Of a stretch of 64,000 bases of DNA, positions 37,361-46,454 are shown one piece after another; the first letter of the stretch is position 1, and each line of letters opens with the position of its first letter. Source of the stretch: Algoriphagus sp. (lineage in GTDB: Bacteria; Bacteroidota; Bacteroidia; Cytophagales; Cyclobacteriaceae). The notes under the pieces are model-generated. The model had not been told where the DNA came from. It saw only the letters and a list, made by a program, of their open reading frames with translations, and did not search any database. The translations under genes and the position numbers were made by a program. The DNA lies in the NCBI RefSeq assembly GCF_013373065.1, contig NZ_JABXIN010000022.1, forward strand, positions 62,001 through 126,000, in the 5' to 3' direction.

Positions 37361-38839
37361 ATGGAAACTGATTTGGATTTGCTTCGCTTAGAGCTATCTA
37401 CTTTGGAGAAAGAAATGGTAGAGGAAGTGGAGCGAAGGAAGGTTTGTTCAGCAAATATCCAATCGCGCCAATATAATTCCTGGAAGAATCTGATTCACTA
37501 CCTCACGCTTCGACGAGCTGATCGGCGTGATCTTCAGCTACGTCTTCATAATGCAGGCTTATCAGCACTTTCTAACTCCGAAAGCCATATTAGGCATCAA
37601 GTTCAGGCAATCCAAAAACGATTAGGAGTCTCCTTGGAGGAAAAGGATTTTGCTACTTGTAATTATCAAGTATCCAGGGAAATTTTATCTGAAAATGTTT
37701 CCCAGCTTTTTGCTTCTGAGCATCCCCATCAACCTTCCATCATGGTTACTCTAGATAGTTCTGTAGCCACTTCGGCAGCGTTTATCGCTGAATTAATGAA
37801 GGCAGGAATGACTGTAGCCAGAATTAATTTGGCACATGAATCAGAAAAGGAATGGAGGGAAATTCTTGAACTCATAAGGAAGACAGAGGTCATAAGTAAA
37901 AAAAGCTGTAGAATTTACATGGATTTGGCCGGGCCAAAAATCAGAACCAAGTTTATCGGAAAGCAGCAGAAATTAGAGCAGATTCCGATAAAAGAAGGTC
38001 AATTAATTTATCTAGGCTCAAGCTATGAGGGGGTAGATGAAAAAAAAGACTTGGTAATCAGCCCTACCGAATTGGAAGTTTTGAAATTTTTAAAAACAGG
38101 AGATAGGGTATTTATAGATGATGGCAAAATTCAGGGCTTCATCGAAAAAATAGCAGGAGAGGGATTAGTGGGTGTCCGGATTTTGAGGATCGTCAAAAAG
38201 AAGCCAAACCTTAAACCTGAAAAAGGAATCAATTTTCCTGATTCAAAAATCAAAATCAACCCGCTTACTGAATATGATTTGAATGTATTGCCTTTTGCGG
38301 TAACCCATGCGGATTTAATTGGATATTCATTTGTAAACAGGCCAAAGGACATAGCCAATCTCATGCAGGAAATGAAAAATCATGGAGAAAAGGTCCCTTC
38401 TGTGATACTGAAAATAGAAACTTCTTTGGCTGTCCGGAATTTACCAGCCTTGCTTTTTGAAGGAATGAAAAATCCCTTTTTTGGAGTAATGATCGCGCGG
38501 GGTGATTTGGCTGTGGAGGTTGGATTTGAGCGTTTGAGTGAAGTACAGGATGAGATTCTTTGGATCTGTGAGGCAGGGCATGTTCCGGTTATTTGGGCGA
38601 CCCAAGTGATGGAAACACTTCATAAATCAGGTTTGGCAACCCGTGCTGAAATTACAGATGCTTCTCAGGCTGCTATGGCTGAATGCATTATGATCAATAA
38701 GGGACCTCATACCCTTGAAGTATTGGATTCTCTGCAAAACATCATTCAACGGATGGGGACTCATCGGGATAAAAAACGATATACTTTTCGGGAATTGAAG
38801 ATCGCTTCCAAATTCCTTTCGAAGCAATTGCTATTCTGA
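37361..38839 (+). CDS. Pyruvate kinase-like protein with N-terminal extension and no C-terminal domain
   Basis: The 492-residue protein has a roughly 125-residue helical, Arg-rich N-terminal region (GLSALSNSESHIRHQVQAIQ), then a pyruvate kinase barrel with inserted B domain: ARINLAHES (Arg154, Asn156; Ala158 in place of the usual Ser), MDLAGPKIRT, EKGINFPD, VILKIET, MIARGDLAVEVG, WATQVMETL. The catalytic-type Lys, Glu, Asp and Thr are kept. The C-terminal regulatory domain is absent. Its reaction is unproven; it is not the standard pykF/pykA enzyme. Confidence 0.8.
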   Translation: METDLDLLRLELSTLEKEMVEEVERRKVCSANIQSRQYNSWKNLIHYLTLRRADRRDLQLRLHNAGLSALSNSESHIRHQVQAIQKRLGVSLEEKDFATCNYQVSREILSENVSQLFASEHPHQPSIMVTLDSSVATSAAFIAELMKAGMTVARINLAHESEKEWREILELIRKTEVISKKSCRIYMDLAGPKIRTKFIGKQQKLEQIPIKEGQLIYLGSSYEGVDEKKDLVISPTELEVLKFLKTGDRVFIDDGKIQGFIEKIAGEGLVGVRILRIVKKKPNLKPEKGINFPDSKIKINPLTEYDLNVLPFAVTHADLIGYSFVNRPKDIANLMQEMKNHGEKVPSVILKIETSLAVRNLPALLFEGMKNPFFGVMIARGDLAVEVGFERLSEVQDEILWICEAGHVPVIWATQVMETLHKSGLATRAEITDASQAAMAECIMINKGPHTLEVLDSLQNIIQRMGTHRDKKRYTFRELKIASKFLSKQLLF

Positions 38840-38914
38840 TATCCTACAATCTTTAAATACGTAGGGAACCTAACCTTTTTCGAAGCTTTGTGGAATTTCA
38901 GTTATTTTTATCGA

Positions 38915-40300
38915 ATGAATTTAAACAAGCCTAATACCCGAACTTATTCTTTTACCAATCTTTTGAGATTGGTTTTTGTCTTTTCCTTGGTTTGGATGAC
39001 TTCCTGTCAGGGAACAGATGTGAAAAAAACAGAAACTCCTCCAATCGCTGAAAAAGTATCCATCGCTGAAATAGAAGCAGGTATAAAAGCCTACATAGAA
39101 AAAGAGACAGAAGCCAATGGAGGAATATTCCCGGTAAAAGATGAAGCACATGATCTCAAAATGAAGTTGGTTCGCGTTCATACCGAATACCTCTCTAATT
39201 TGGGACCTGACCGACATTTTGCTTGTGTGGATCTGGTAGACGAGAGTGGGGAAGTCTTTGATGTTGACTTTTTTATGGAAGGAAAACCTGGGGAAATGAC
39301 TGTGACCCAAACAACCGTACACAAGTTGAATGGCAAACCCTTTTATTCATGGAAGCAAAATAAGGAGGATAAAACCTGGTATCGGGTGCCTTTGGAGGAA
39401 TCATCCAATCAGTTGTTAGGAATTGTAGAAGGTGTTGATTCGTTTGAATTTTATTATCGAGTTCAAGTCCCTCCACTTTCCTCTAAAGCTAAGATTTGGA
39501 TTCCAGTGGCTGCTTCGGATCATTATCAAAAAGTTGAGGTTTTGGAAATGAAATTAGCGGGGGAAGTTCAGGAATTAGAAGATCGGGATTTTGGGAATCA
39601 ATTGGTATACATGGAATTGGATCCAATTGATTCGGGTAAAGAGATTTTTCTTTCCTATTCAGTAGAGCGGAAAGAAAAAGGACCTTATGAAGCTCCCGAA
39701 CCTAATCCTGAATTGTATTTGGCCTCCAATCGTCTGATGCCTACCGGTGGAAGGTTTGAAGAAATTGCGATGGAAGTTTTGGGTTCTAAAATCAACGATT
39801 CAAAATTGATTCAAGCAAGAGCTCTTTACGATTATATCATCGATAATATGCGGTACATGAAATTCGGAGATTATGGCAGAGGAGATTCAAATTATGCCTG
39901 TGATTCAAAAACAGGGAATTGTTCTGAATTTCATTCCTTTTTCATTTCATTAGCCCGATCTGTGGGAATTCCTGCTCGATTTGCCATTGGAGCTTCAATC
40001 CCGTCGGATCGGGATGAAGGAGGGATAGATGGCTATCATTGTTGGGCAGAATTTTACGCGGATGGCAAATGGTGGCCTGTGGATATTTCAGAAGCAAATA
40101 AATATACTGCTTTAGCAACCTATTATTTTGGAAGACATCCTGCCAATCGAATAGAATTAAGTAGAGGTAGAGATTTGGTGGTTGATCCAAGTCCTGAATC
40201 AGGCCCTTTGAATTTTATCGCTTTCCCATATTTAGAAATTGATGGAAAAGAAGTGAAAGCTGTATCTAGTTTCTCTTTTTTGAGGAAGTCAAAAAGTTGA
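38915..40300 (+). CDS. Transglutaminase-like domain lipoprotein
   Basis: The ATG at 38915 gives 461 residues with a lipoprotein signal (VFSLVWMTSCQ). The transglutaminase core lies near residues 310-400: catalytic Cys in GNCSEFHSFFISLARSVGIP, His in DGYHCWAEFY and Asp in WWPVDISEA. The N-terminal half forms beta-rich domains. The family includes cross-linking enzymes and papain-like proteases; which applies is unknown. It probably sits at the envelope. Confidence 0.85.
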   Translation: MNLNKPNTRTYSFTNLLRLVFVFSLVWMTSCQGTDVKKTETPPIAEKVSIAEIEAGIKAYIEKETEANGGIFPVKDEAHDLKMKLVRVHTEYLSNLGPDRHFACVDLVDESGEVFDVDFFMEGKPGEMTVTQTTVHKLNGKPFYSWKQNKEDKTWYRVPLEESSNQLLGIVEGVDSFEFYYRVQVPPLSSKAKIWIPVAASDHYQKVEVLEMKLAGEVQELEDRDFGNQLVYMELDPIDSGKEIFLSYSVERKEKGPYEAPEPNPELYLASNRLMPTGGRFEEIAMEVLGSKINDSKLIQARALYDYIIDNMRYMKFGDYGRGDSNYACDSKTGNCSEFHSFFISLARSVGIPARFAIGASIPSDRDEGGIDGYHCWAEFYADGKWWPVDISEANKYTALATYYFGRHPANRIELSRGRDLVVDPSPESGPLNFIAFPYLEIDGKEVKAVSSFSFLRKSKS

Positions 40301-40302
40301 AT

Positions 40303-40334
40303 TCAAAAAAAACAGGCTCAATTTGAGCCTGTTT
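40303..40334. terminator. Bidirectional terminator between convergent genes
   Basis: AAACAGGCTCA (40310-40320) and TGAGCCTGTTT (40324-40334) form an 11-bp stem. The long T-tract lies on the minus strand, so it mainly ends the 40341 gene; it may also slow the transglutaminase transcript. Confidence 0.8.
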
Positions 40335-40340
40335 CCGATA

Positions 40341-40568
40341 TTAATTTGATGGATGTTCTGAGCCACCGCTAGTGCTGTCACTACCTTCTGATGGATGCTC
40401 AGAAGGATGCTCGCTACTATCCGAAGGATGTTCAGATGGGTGCTCACTACTTTGTTCAGTTTCTGTTTCCTGAGCTTCTTCTTTTTTACCTCCACAAGAA
40501 GTAAAAGTGACTGCACTTAGAAAACTTAGTGCAAATACAAGGGATAGGATGGATTTAAATTTCTTCAT
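40341..40568 (-). CDS. Small EHPS-repeat lipoprotein
   Basis: The 75-residue protein has a lipoprotein signal (LVFALSFLSAVTFTSCGGKK) and a low-complexity acidic tail with five EHPS units interspersed with Ser/Gly/Asp (for example SSEHPSEHPSDSSEHPSEHP). EHP-type repeats appear in several phyla with no known function. The His and Glu of each unit could bind metal; this is speculation. It is a lone gene with its own terminator. Confidence 0.75.
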   Translation of the reverse strand: MKKFKSILSLVFALSFLSAVTFTSCGGKKEEAQETETEQSSEHPSEHPSDSSEHPSEHPSEGSDSTSGGSEHPSN

Positions 40569-40662
40569 AGTCGTTTCTATTTTGGTGATAAGACACGAAG
40601 TTAAATTGAATTCAGGGAATTTTCCAAAAATGGTAAATTATCTTCGATACTATCGTTCTTTT

Positions 40663-41238
40663 TTATCGAAGTATATTTTTTACGAGTTCTCTTTTTACAA
40701 AAACAATTAGAAACCAGGAAATTAAAGCAGCTAAAACCCCAACGAGCCCCCCTACGAGCAAATCGAGCGGATAATGAACGCCTAAATAAATTCTCGTATA
40801 GCTAACAAAAATGGCATAAAGGAAAAGCCAACCCATGCCTTTTAGTTTTCCTTTTAGCTTTAAAATGAGGAAAACCGTCATCCCAAAGGTATTAGCGGCA
40901 TGCGAAGAAGCAAATCCATAGAGTCCCCCACAACGTTCGTAGGTGTGGATCAGTCCATCCCACCGAGGATCATGGCAAGGACGAAGACGCTCGAAATAAG
41001 GTTTCATCAATCCTGAAGTGGTTTGATCTGCCAGTAGAATGGTCAATGCAACTCCACCAAATACCCACCAACTGTTTTTTGGGTCGGATTTGTAGATTTT
41101 AAAAATTAAAAATCCGAAAAGAGGGACCCAAGTTATGGTTTTCGTTGATTGATTGACAATCGGGTCAAACCAGTCCCAATGGTGGGAGTTCAGAAAAAGA
41201 AAAAGTTGTTCATCCCAATGGATAAGGGTTTCCATCAT
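40663..41238 (-). CDS. PAP2-family membrane phosphatase
   Basis: The 191-residue protein with about five membrane segments has the three PAP2 motifs: KPYFERLRPCHDP (KxxxxxxRP), GFASSHAANTFG (motif 2 with ASSH for PSGH) and SYTRIYLGVHYPLDLLVGG (TR...HxxxD for SRxxxxxHxxxD). It dephosphorylates a lipid such as undecaprenyl pyrophosphate, phosphatidate or lipid A; which is unknown. Its start overlaps the hemF stop by 4 bases. Confidence 0.88.
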   Translation of the reverse strand: MMETLIHWDEQLFLFLNSHHWDWFDPIVNQSTKTITWVPLFGFLIFKIYKSDPKNSWWVFGGVALTILLADQTTSGLMKPYFERLRPCHDPRWDGLIHTYERCGGLYGFASSHAANTFGMTVFLILKLKGKLKGMGWLFLYAIFVSYTRIYLGVHYPLDLLVGGLVGVLAALISWFLIVFVKRELVKNILR

Positions 41239-42146
41239 AGCCCAAAATTTAACCAGTCCACATTTTTCTTAAGATTTCTGAGTGTGAATTCTTCTTCACT
41301 TCCAGGTTCCTCTTGGTACATGTAGGTCCACTCCGCTTGAGGAGGCATGCTCATCAGAATACTTTCGGTACGGCCATTGGTGTCTAAACCAAATTTTGTT
41401 CCTGCATCCCAAACTAAGTTGAATTCCACATAGCGACCTCTTCTTAGGTTTTGCCATGCTTTTTCTTTGGAGCCATAAGGTATTTTTGAATTTTTCTTCA
41501 TGAAGTGGCCATATACCTCTGGGAATAAGCGGCCAATTGCTAAGCTGAATTGGAGGATGTTTTCAAACTCAACCTCGTCTTTTCCGGTAAGTCTATCATA
41601 AAATATCCCACCTACACCCCGGGTTTCTTTTCGGTGCTTTAAGTAAAAGTATTCGTCTGCCCAAGCTTTAAATTTTGGATAATAGGCTGTATCAAATTCA
41701 TCACATGTCTCTTTTACCCGGTGATGAAAATATCGAGCATCCTCAGGAACGATGTAGTGGGGGGTAAGATCTATTCCTCCACCAAACCAATAGACTCCAT
41801 TTTCCATTTCGAAGTATCGAATATTCATATGAATGATGGGGACCATGGGGCTTTTGGGATGCAAAACAATGGATACTCCTGTTGCAAAGAAATTGGCCTT
41901 TTCCAATCCCAGTTTTTTGAGGATTTTTTCAGGGGTTGGGCCATGAACAGCAGAGAATGCTACACCTCCCTTTTCGATAATCGCTCCGTTTTGAAAGATA
42001 CGGGTTCGACCCCCGCCTCCTTCACTTCGTTCCCAGCGGTCCTCTTTAAATTTTCCTTGCCCATCAAATTTTTCCAGTTCTGTGCAGATATAGTCCTGCA
42101 TTTGCTGATAGATAGTTGCTATTTCCTCTTTCGTTTTTCGTGCCAT
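41235..42146 (-). CDS. hemF: Oxygen-dependent coproporphyrinogen III oxidase
   Basis: Start at 42146 gives 303 residues, the usual HemF length (an ATG 10 codons upstream would overlap the preceding gene). Motifs include GGGRTRIFQNG, AVHGPTPEK, HMNIRYFE, YWFGGGIDLTPHYIVPEDA and YVEFNLVWDAGTKFGL. It converts coproporphyrinogen III to protoporphyrinogen IX using O2 in haem synthesis, consistent with aerobic life. It lies 7 bases after the BamA/TamA-like gene. Confidence 0.96.
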   Translation of the reverse strand: MARKTKEEIATIYQQMQDYICTELEKFDGQGKFKEDRWERSEGGGGRTRIFQNGAIIEKGGVAFSAVHGPTPEKILKKLGLEKANFFATGVSIVLHPKSPMVPIIHMNIRYFEMENGVYWFGGGIDLTPHYIVPEDARYFHHRVKETCDEFDTAYYPKFKAWADEYFYLKHRKETRGVGGIFYDRLTGKDEVEFENILQFSLAIGRLFPEVYGHFMKKNSKIPYGSKEKAWQNLRRGRYVEFNLVWDAGTKFGLDTNGRTESILMSMPPQAEWTYMYQEEPGSEEEFTLRNLKKNVDWLNFGL

Positions 42147-42153
42147 GTCCAAT

Positions 42154-44574
42154 TTAAAATGGATATCCAATCCCAAAATTCAATACAGTTTGACCTTTGA
42201 TTCCGAAAGGACTTCTGAAAGAAATATTGTCCAAAACCCAGCGTTCCCCATCAGGTTCGGCAGGATCTATAGCTTTCGTAGCTAGGTCCAAACGAATGAC
42301 CAAAAAATCAAAATCCATCCGTAATCCTATACCAGTACCAACAGCCAGTTCCTTGTAAAAACGATCAAATCGAAAATCTGCTCCAGGACGGGTTTGGTCG
42401 GGGCCGATTACCCAGGAGTTTCCAATATCAACAAAAAGAGCCATGTCAAAGTATCCATACAATTTGCGTCGGTATTCCAACATGGATTCAATAATCATTT
42501 CTGCGGGTTGTTCAATCGGGTAGTCATACCGTCCTCCTTCACCCTGGTTTGGCTTATAGCTACCGGGCCCCAATCGTCTGGCTTGCCAAGCACGAATACT
42601 AGTTCCCCCGCCAGCAAAGAAGTATTTTTCATAGGGTAAAATCCCGTTACTGACCCCATAGGGTTGAGCAATTCCAAAATTCATTCGATAGGCGAATGTT
42701 TGTTTTCTATCAATCGGATAATACCTCCTAAAGTCAGCTTGGAATTTTAACCACTGGAAATTGGCAATTTCAGTATTCTCGTTGTTTCCTCTAGTATTAG
42801 TAAAATTGAGAAGAGTACCACCACTTTCTCCGAAAAGACGGAGTAAGGAGGAGGGCTTGCTTTGGAAATCCCCGTATCGATTGAAATTGATTATGGATTG
42901 ACCGGAAATGCTGCTCACGAAGGAAGGAAGAAAGGACCAAACTAAGTTGTTACCTTGGTCAAATAAATCCTCTAGAATTTGTCTAAATTCTGGCGTGACC
43001 CGTGGTGTTCGAATAAAGTTAATATCGGCCAGATTTAGGGTAAATTGCTGTCGATTGTTCAAGGTCGCCCAAGTATAGGATAAGAGACCGTTAAAACCGC
43101 TTCGGGTATATTCTGGTCGATTGGTGTAATTATATCCGATTTGAGTTCGGGTGTTCGGATTATATTTTCCGAATTTTTCAAGAGAGCTAGTCCAAAATGG
43201 AATTAAGAAGCGGGGGAAAATAACAGAGCCTGAAACACCAAGTTCGCGGCTTTGATAAACTCCCTGATTCGTAGCAGATGCAACCCCCTCCAAGCCGGCT
43301 CTGAAATTAAACTCGAGGATTTCTCCACCTCGGAAAAAATTTCTGTTTCGTAGAGAAGTACTGAAAAACGGCCCTGGTAGCTGTTCAGTAATACTTAAGC
43401 CAACCTGATTAGTTAATTGATATTTCTGGGCCGGCTGGGTAAAAATGTTTGCGGTGAGCGATGTGCCAAGTGTATCAAAAGTGATGTTTACAAATCGAAA
43501 CAAGTCCAAATTGCTAAGCTGTTTCTGGCTTTCAATAACAATATTCCGGTTGTATTTGGAGCTTTTATCAAACAGCACTCGAGAGGCTAGTATTTTTTCA
43601 GAATAGCGATCTCGGTAGAAATTGAAATCGATTCCATGTAATTCACGGTTGACTTGGCGATCTGCAAATTCATCAGAAGGAGGGTTGACCCGAAAATTTA
43701 TTTTGTCAACCGTGTAGATATTGTGTTTGTCTGCAAAAGTGGGTTTCTGAACTCGCTGTTCGACCTGTACCTTTTTTCCTACGGAATCTGTGTAGACAAA
43801 ATACTCCAGGTAGCTCTTTGAAAACATGTAGAAACCATTGTTTTTAAGCATTTCTTCAATCCGGTTTCTTTCAGCGATGATATCGTCTTGTGCGTAGAAA
43901 TTTCCGGTTTTCAAAAAACTTTTGGAAGCTTGTTGATTGAGGAGTTTTCGGATTTCCTCGTTGTCTGTACGGGTATAGATGGAATCTATCAAATAAGGGG
44001 GTCCTTCTTTCACCTGGTAGGTTATGTAGGCTTTTTTTCCTTTGGTTTCTACCTCAAATCCTAGGCTAGAATCAAAAAAACCATTGTTCTGAAGGTAACC
44101 TGACATGTTTTTTACCGAGCGATCTATAAGTGAAGAATCCAGTAAAGCAACTGGGTTACCAGTCCTCATGAGTCCATTTCCGAATTCTGCTTTATGATTT
44201 AAGGATTCAATTCGTGACTCGGCTTTATCACGTTTTTTCAAAAGTTTGCGGTCATCTCCCAAGGAATCGAGCTGAATTTTGATTTCCTCAAGTTCTTGTT
44301 CCTTCTCACTGATTTTTCGGGCGACCCGAGCACTGTCAAAAAATGATTTCCCCACTCGGTAAATAGTGACACCCGGGGAAACATTCAATAAAGGAATTCT
44401 AAAATTAGTTTCCGGTTGGATCAATCCAGCTAGAGCCTCTTCATCCGCTTTTTCAACTCCACTTAATTCATTTTCAAAAAGTGCATACTCTCCTTCCTTC
44501 AGATTTTTAGTCAATGAACAGGCCTGAATGAATCCAAGCAGCGAAAGAAAAAGTATATATTTGGTGAACCTCAA
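42154..44574 (-). CDS. BamA/TamA-family outer membrane lipoprotein
   Basis: A TTG at 44574 gives 806 residues and a clean lipoprotein signal (FTKYILFLSLLGFIQAC). No ATG is available; a TTG at 44604 would overlap the divergent methyltransferase start. POTRA-like repeats lie between about residues 160 and 360 (for example YQVKEGPPYLIDSIY), with a coiled-coil-like stretch near residues 80-120. The D15-type barrel follows, with FFAGGGTSIRAWQARRLGP and RLDLATKA. It acts in outer-membrane protein or lipid assembly. Confidence 0.85.
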   Translation of the reverse strand: MRFTKYILFLSLLGFIQACSLTKNLKEGEYALFENELSGVEKADEEALAGLIQPETNFRIPLLNVSPGVTIYRVGKSFFDSARVARKISEKEQELEEIKIQLDSLGDDRKLLKKRDKAESRIESLNHKAEFGNGLMRTGNPVALLDSSLIDRSVKNMSGYLQNNGFFDSSLGFEVETKGKKAYITYQVKEGPPYLIDSIYTRTDNEEIRKLLNQQASKSFLKTGNFYAQDDIIAERNRIEEMLKNNGFYMFSKSYLEYFVYTDSVGKKVQVEQRVQKPTFADKHNIYTVDKINFRVNPPSDEFADRQVNRELHGIDFNFYRDRYSEKILASRVLFDKSSKYNRNIVIESQKQLSNLDLFRFVNITFDTLGTSLTANIFTQPAQKYQLTNQVGLSITEQLPGPFFSTSLRNRNFFRGGEILEFNFRAGLEGVASATNQGVYQSRELGVSGSVIFPRFLIPFWTSSLEKFGKYNPNTRTQIGYNYTNRPEYTRSGFNGLLSYTWATLNNRQQFTLNLADINFIRTPRVTPEFRQILEDLFDQGNNLVWSFLPSFVSSISGQSIINFNRYGDFQSKPSSLLRLFGESGGTLLNFTNTRGNNENTEIANFQWLKFQADFRRYYPIDRKQTFAYRMNFGIAQPYGVSNGILPYEKYFFAGGGTSIRAWQARRLGPGSYKPNQGEGGRYDYPIEQPAEMIIESMLEYRRKLYGYFDMALFVDIGNSWVIGPDQTRPGADFRFDRFYKELAVGTGIGLRMDFDFLVIRLDLATKAIDPAEPDGERWVLDNISFRSPFGIKGQTVLNFGIGYPF

Positions 44575-44593
44575 GACGGATAAATCGAACGGA

Positions 44594-45343
44594 ATGCTTA
44601 GCAAAAATACAGTTAAGTTTATAAAATCCTTACATCAAAAGAAATACCGAATTTCTTCTCAGCGCTTCTTCGTGGAGGGTGAAAAAAGTGTATTGGAAGT
44701 GCTTCATTCAAATTTTTTGGTTGAGACTCTTTTTGCAACAACCCAATTTTTGGAAAAACATGAAGGAATGCTTTCTAGAATGAATCTGGAAATTCAAGAA
44801 GCTTCTCAAAAACAATTGGAAGCCATGGGCTTCTACCAAAGTAACGACATGGCATTGGCCTTGGTAAAAATGAAAGAGAATCTGCCCATTATTCCTGAGA
44901 AAGGCGATTGGGTAGTAGCTTTGGATGATGTTCGGGATCCTGGAAACTTGGGTACAATTATCCGTATAGCAGATTGGTATGGGATTCGAAAATTATTCTT
45001 TTCAAACCAAACGGCCGATTTTTATAATCCCAAAGTCATCCAAGCAAGTATGGGCTCTTTTTGCAGAGTGGATTTTAGCTATGGAGATTTATTTTCCTGG
45101 ATCAAAAACTACGAGGGGCCAATCTATGGGGCTTTTATGGATGGCGAGAATATACATGGATTCCAAGAAATAAAAGCTGGGGTCTTGGTGATGGGAAATG
45201 AGTCAAATGGGGTATCTAAAGAAATTGAAAGTTTGGTTACCCAAAAGCTAGCAATCCCTTCATTTGGTCAGGCCGAGTCGCTCAATGTTGCGATTGCAAC
45301 GGCAATTCTATGTGATAATCTCAAAAGATTGGAAAAGCATTGA
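44594..45343 (+). CDS. TrmH-family (SpoU) RNA 2'-O-methyltransferase
   Basis: The 249-residue protein has the SPOUT motifs: ALDDVRDPGNLGTIIRIADW (motif 1), VLVMGNESNGVSKEI (motif 2) and SLNVAIATAILCDNLKR (motif 3). An N-terminal substrate-binding domain (HQKKYRISSQRFFVEG) precedes them. It methylates a ribose in tRNA or rRNA; the site is not predictable. The ATG at 44594 is preferred over an upstream start that runs into the divergent BamA-like gene. Confidence 0.9.
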   Translation: MLSKNTVKFIKSLHQKKYRISSQRFFVEGEKSVLEVLHSNFLVETLFATTQFLEKHEGMLSRMNLEIQEASQKQLEAMGFYQSNDMALALVKMKENLPIIPEKGDWVVALDDVRDPGNLGTIIRIADWYGIRKLFFSNQTADFYNPKVIQASMGSFCRVDFSYGDLFSWIKNYEGPIYGAFMDGENIHGFQEIKAGVLVMGNESNGVSKEIESLVTQKLAIPSFGQAESLNVAIATAILCDNLKRLEKH

Positions 45344-46335
45344 TGAGTACGATCCGCTCTTTTCTTCAAAAAATCGGCTTTAATGGATTCTTGCTGGGTT
45401 TGGTAATTGCTATTGGATTGGCTTGGCTTTTTCCTGAAGTTGGGCAATCCCAAGGTCCGATTTCTTGGAAGCCCTTTATCAACGGCGGAATTGCTTTAGT
45501 CTTCTTTTTTTATGGAGTGAAACTTGACCCTCAACAATTGAATTCGGGTCTTTCAAACTGGAAACTTCATCTACTCATTCAGGCTTTCACCTTTCTGATT
45601 TTTCCGGTATTAATGCTTTTATTACTTCAATTTTTACCTTGGATTGATGAAGATTTTAAATTAGGAATCAGTTATTTATCAGCCTTACCATCAACGGTTA
45701 GTGCATCTGTGGTGATGGTAAATATTGCTGGTGGAAATATACCTGCAGCGATTTTTAATGCCAGTGTTTCCAGCTTGCTTGGTGTGGTGATTACACCCGC
45801 TTGGATGGGGATCTTGGCAGAAGGAATGGGGCAGGGGCAAGTGGATTTTTGGCCTACATTTCTTGATCTAACCATCAAGGTTATCCTTCCTGTTGTTTTG
45901 GGGATTTCCTTGCATGGGATAATTTTTCCCTTGATCAAAAGACATTTGTCTAAGTTGAAATATTTAGATCAGACGGTGATTATGCTGATTGTGTTTACAG
46001 GTTTTTCTGACTCGTTTTATCAAAAAGTATTTTCACCCTATTCCTTTGGTACGCTTATTCAAATTGCCTTAACCATGTTAGGTGTTTTTATTTTGGTGTG
46101 GCTATCTATTTCAATAGTGACTCAATTTTTAGGTTTTTCCTTGGCAGACCGAATTACCGCTCTTTTTTGTGGTTCCAAGAAATCCTTAGTCCATGGTGTG
46201 GTGATTGGAAAAGTGATTTTTCCTGATCCAGCTTTATTGGGTCTGATTTTACTACCGGTTATGCTGTATCATTTCCAGCAACTCATTTTAGGGTCAATTT
46301 TAGCAGAGCGGTTTAGTAAGAAAAGTAAGGGTTGA
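45343..46335 (+). CDS. Bile acid:sodium symporter family (BASS/YfeH-type) transporter
   Basis: The 330-residue protein has about ten hydrophobic segments and the SBF-like pattern (ALVFFFYGVKLDPQQL, GISYLSALPSTVSASVVMVNIAGGN, NASVSSLLGVVITPAW, ALFCGSKKSLVHGVVIGKV). YfeH-type members are putative organic anion/Na+ symporters with unknown substrate. The ATG shares one base with the methyltransferase stop (TGATG). Confidence 0.85.
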   Translation: MSTIRSFLQKIGFNGFLLGLVIAIGLAWLFPEVGQSQGPISWKPFINGGIALVFFFYGVKLDPQQLNSGLSNWKLHLLIQAFTFLIFPVLMLLLLQFLPWIDEDFKLGISYLSALPSTVSASVVMVNIAGGNIPAAIFNASVSSLLGVVITPAWMGILAEGMGQGQVDFWPTFLDLTIKVILPVVLGISLHGIIFPLIKRHLSKLKYLDQTVIMLIVFTGFSDSFYQKVFSPYSFGTLIQIALTMLGVFILVWLSISIVTQFLGFSLADRITALFCGSKKSLVHGVVIGKVIFPDPALLGLILLPVMLYHFQQLILGSILAERFSKKSKG

Positions 46336-46412
46336 TTGTTTATATCTTTCTTTGAAAACTTATAATAGCGTGTGAATAGATCAATCATCTGGAAAATGAA
46401 AAAAATTGTATT

Positions 46413-46454
46413 TAAAAAAATAGCCTGCAATTCGATTTGCCGGCTGTTTTTTTA
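46413..46454. terminator. Bidirectional terminator between BASS transporter and ACBP genes
   Basis: AGCC-T-GCAA (46422-46430) pairs with TTGC-C-GGCT (46437-46445), with one mismatch. A and T tracts flank both sides. Confidence 0.75.

Noticed and set aside
40341..40568. DNA repeats as a CRISPR or minisatellite locus
   Set aside because: The repeats follow from the EHPS protein repeats in a gene with a lipoprotein signal and its own terminator.
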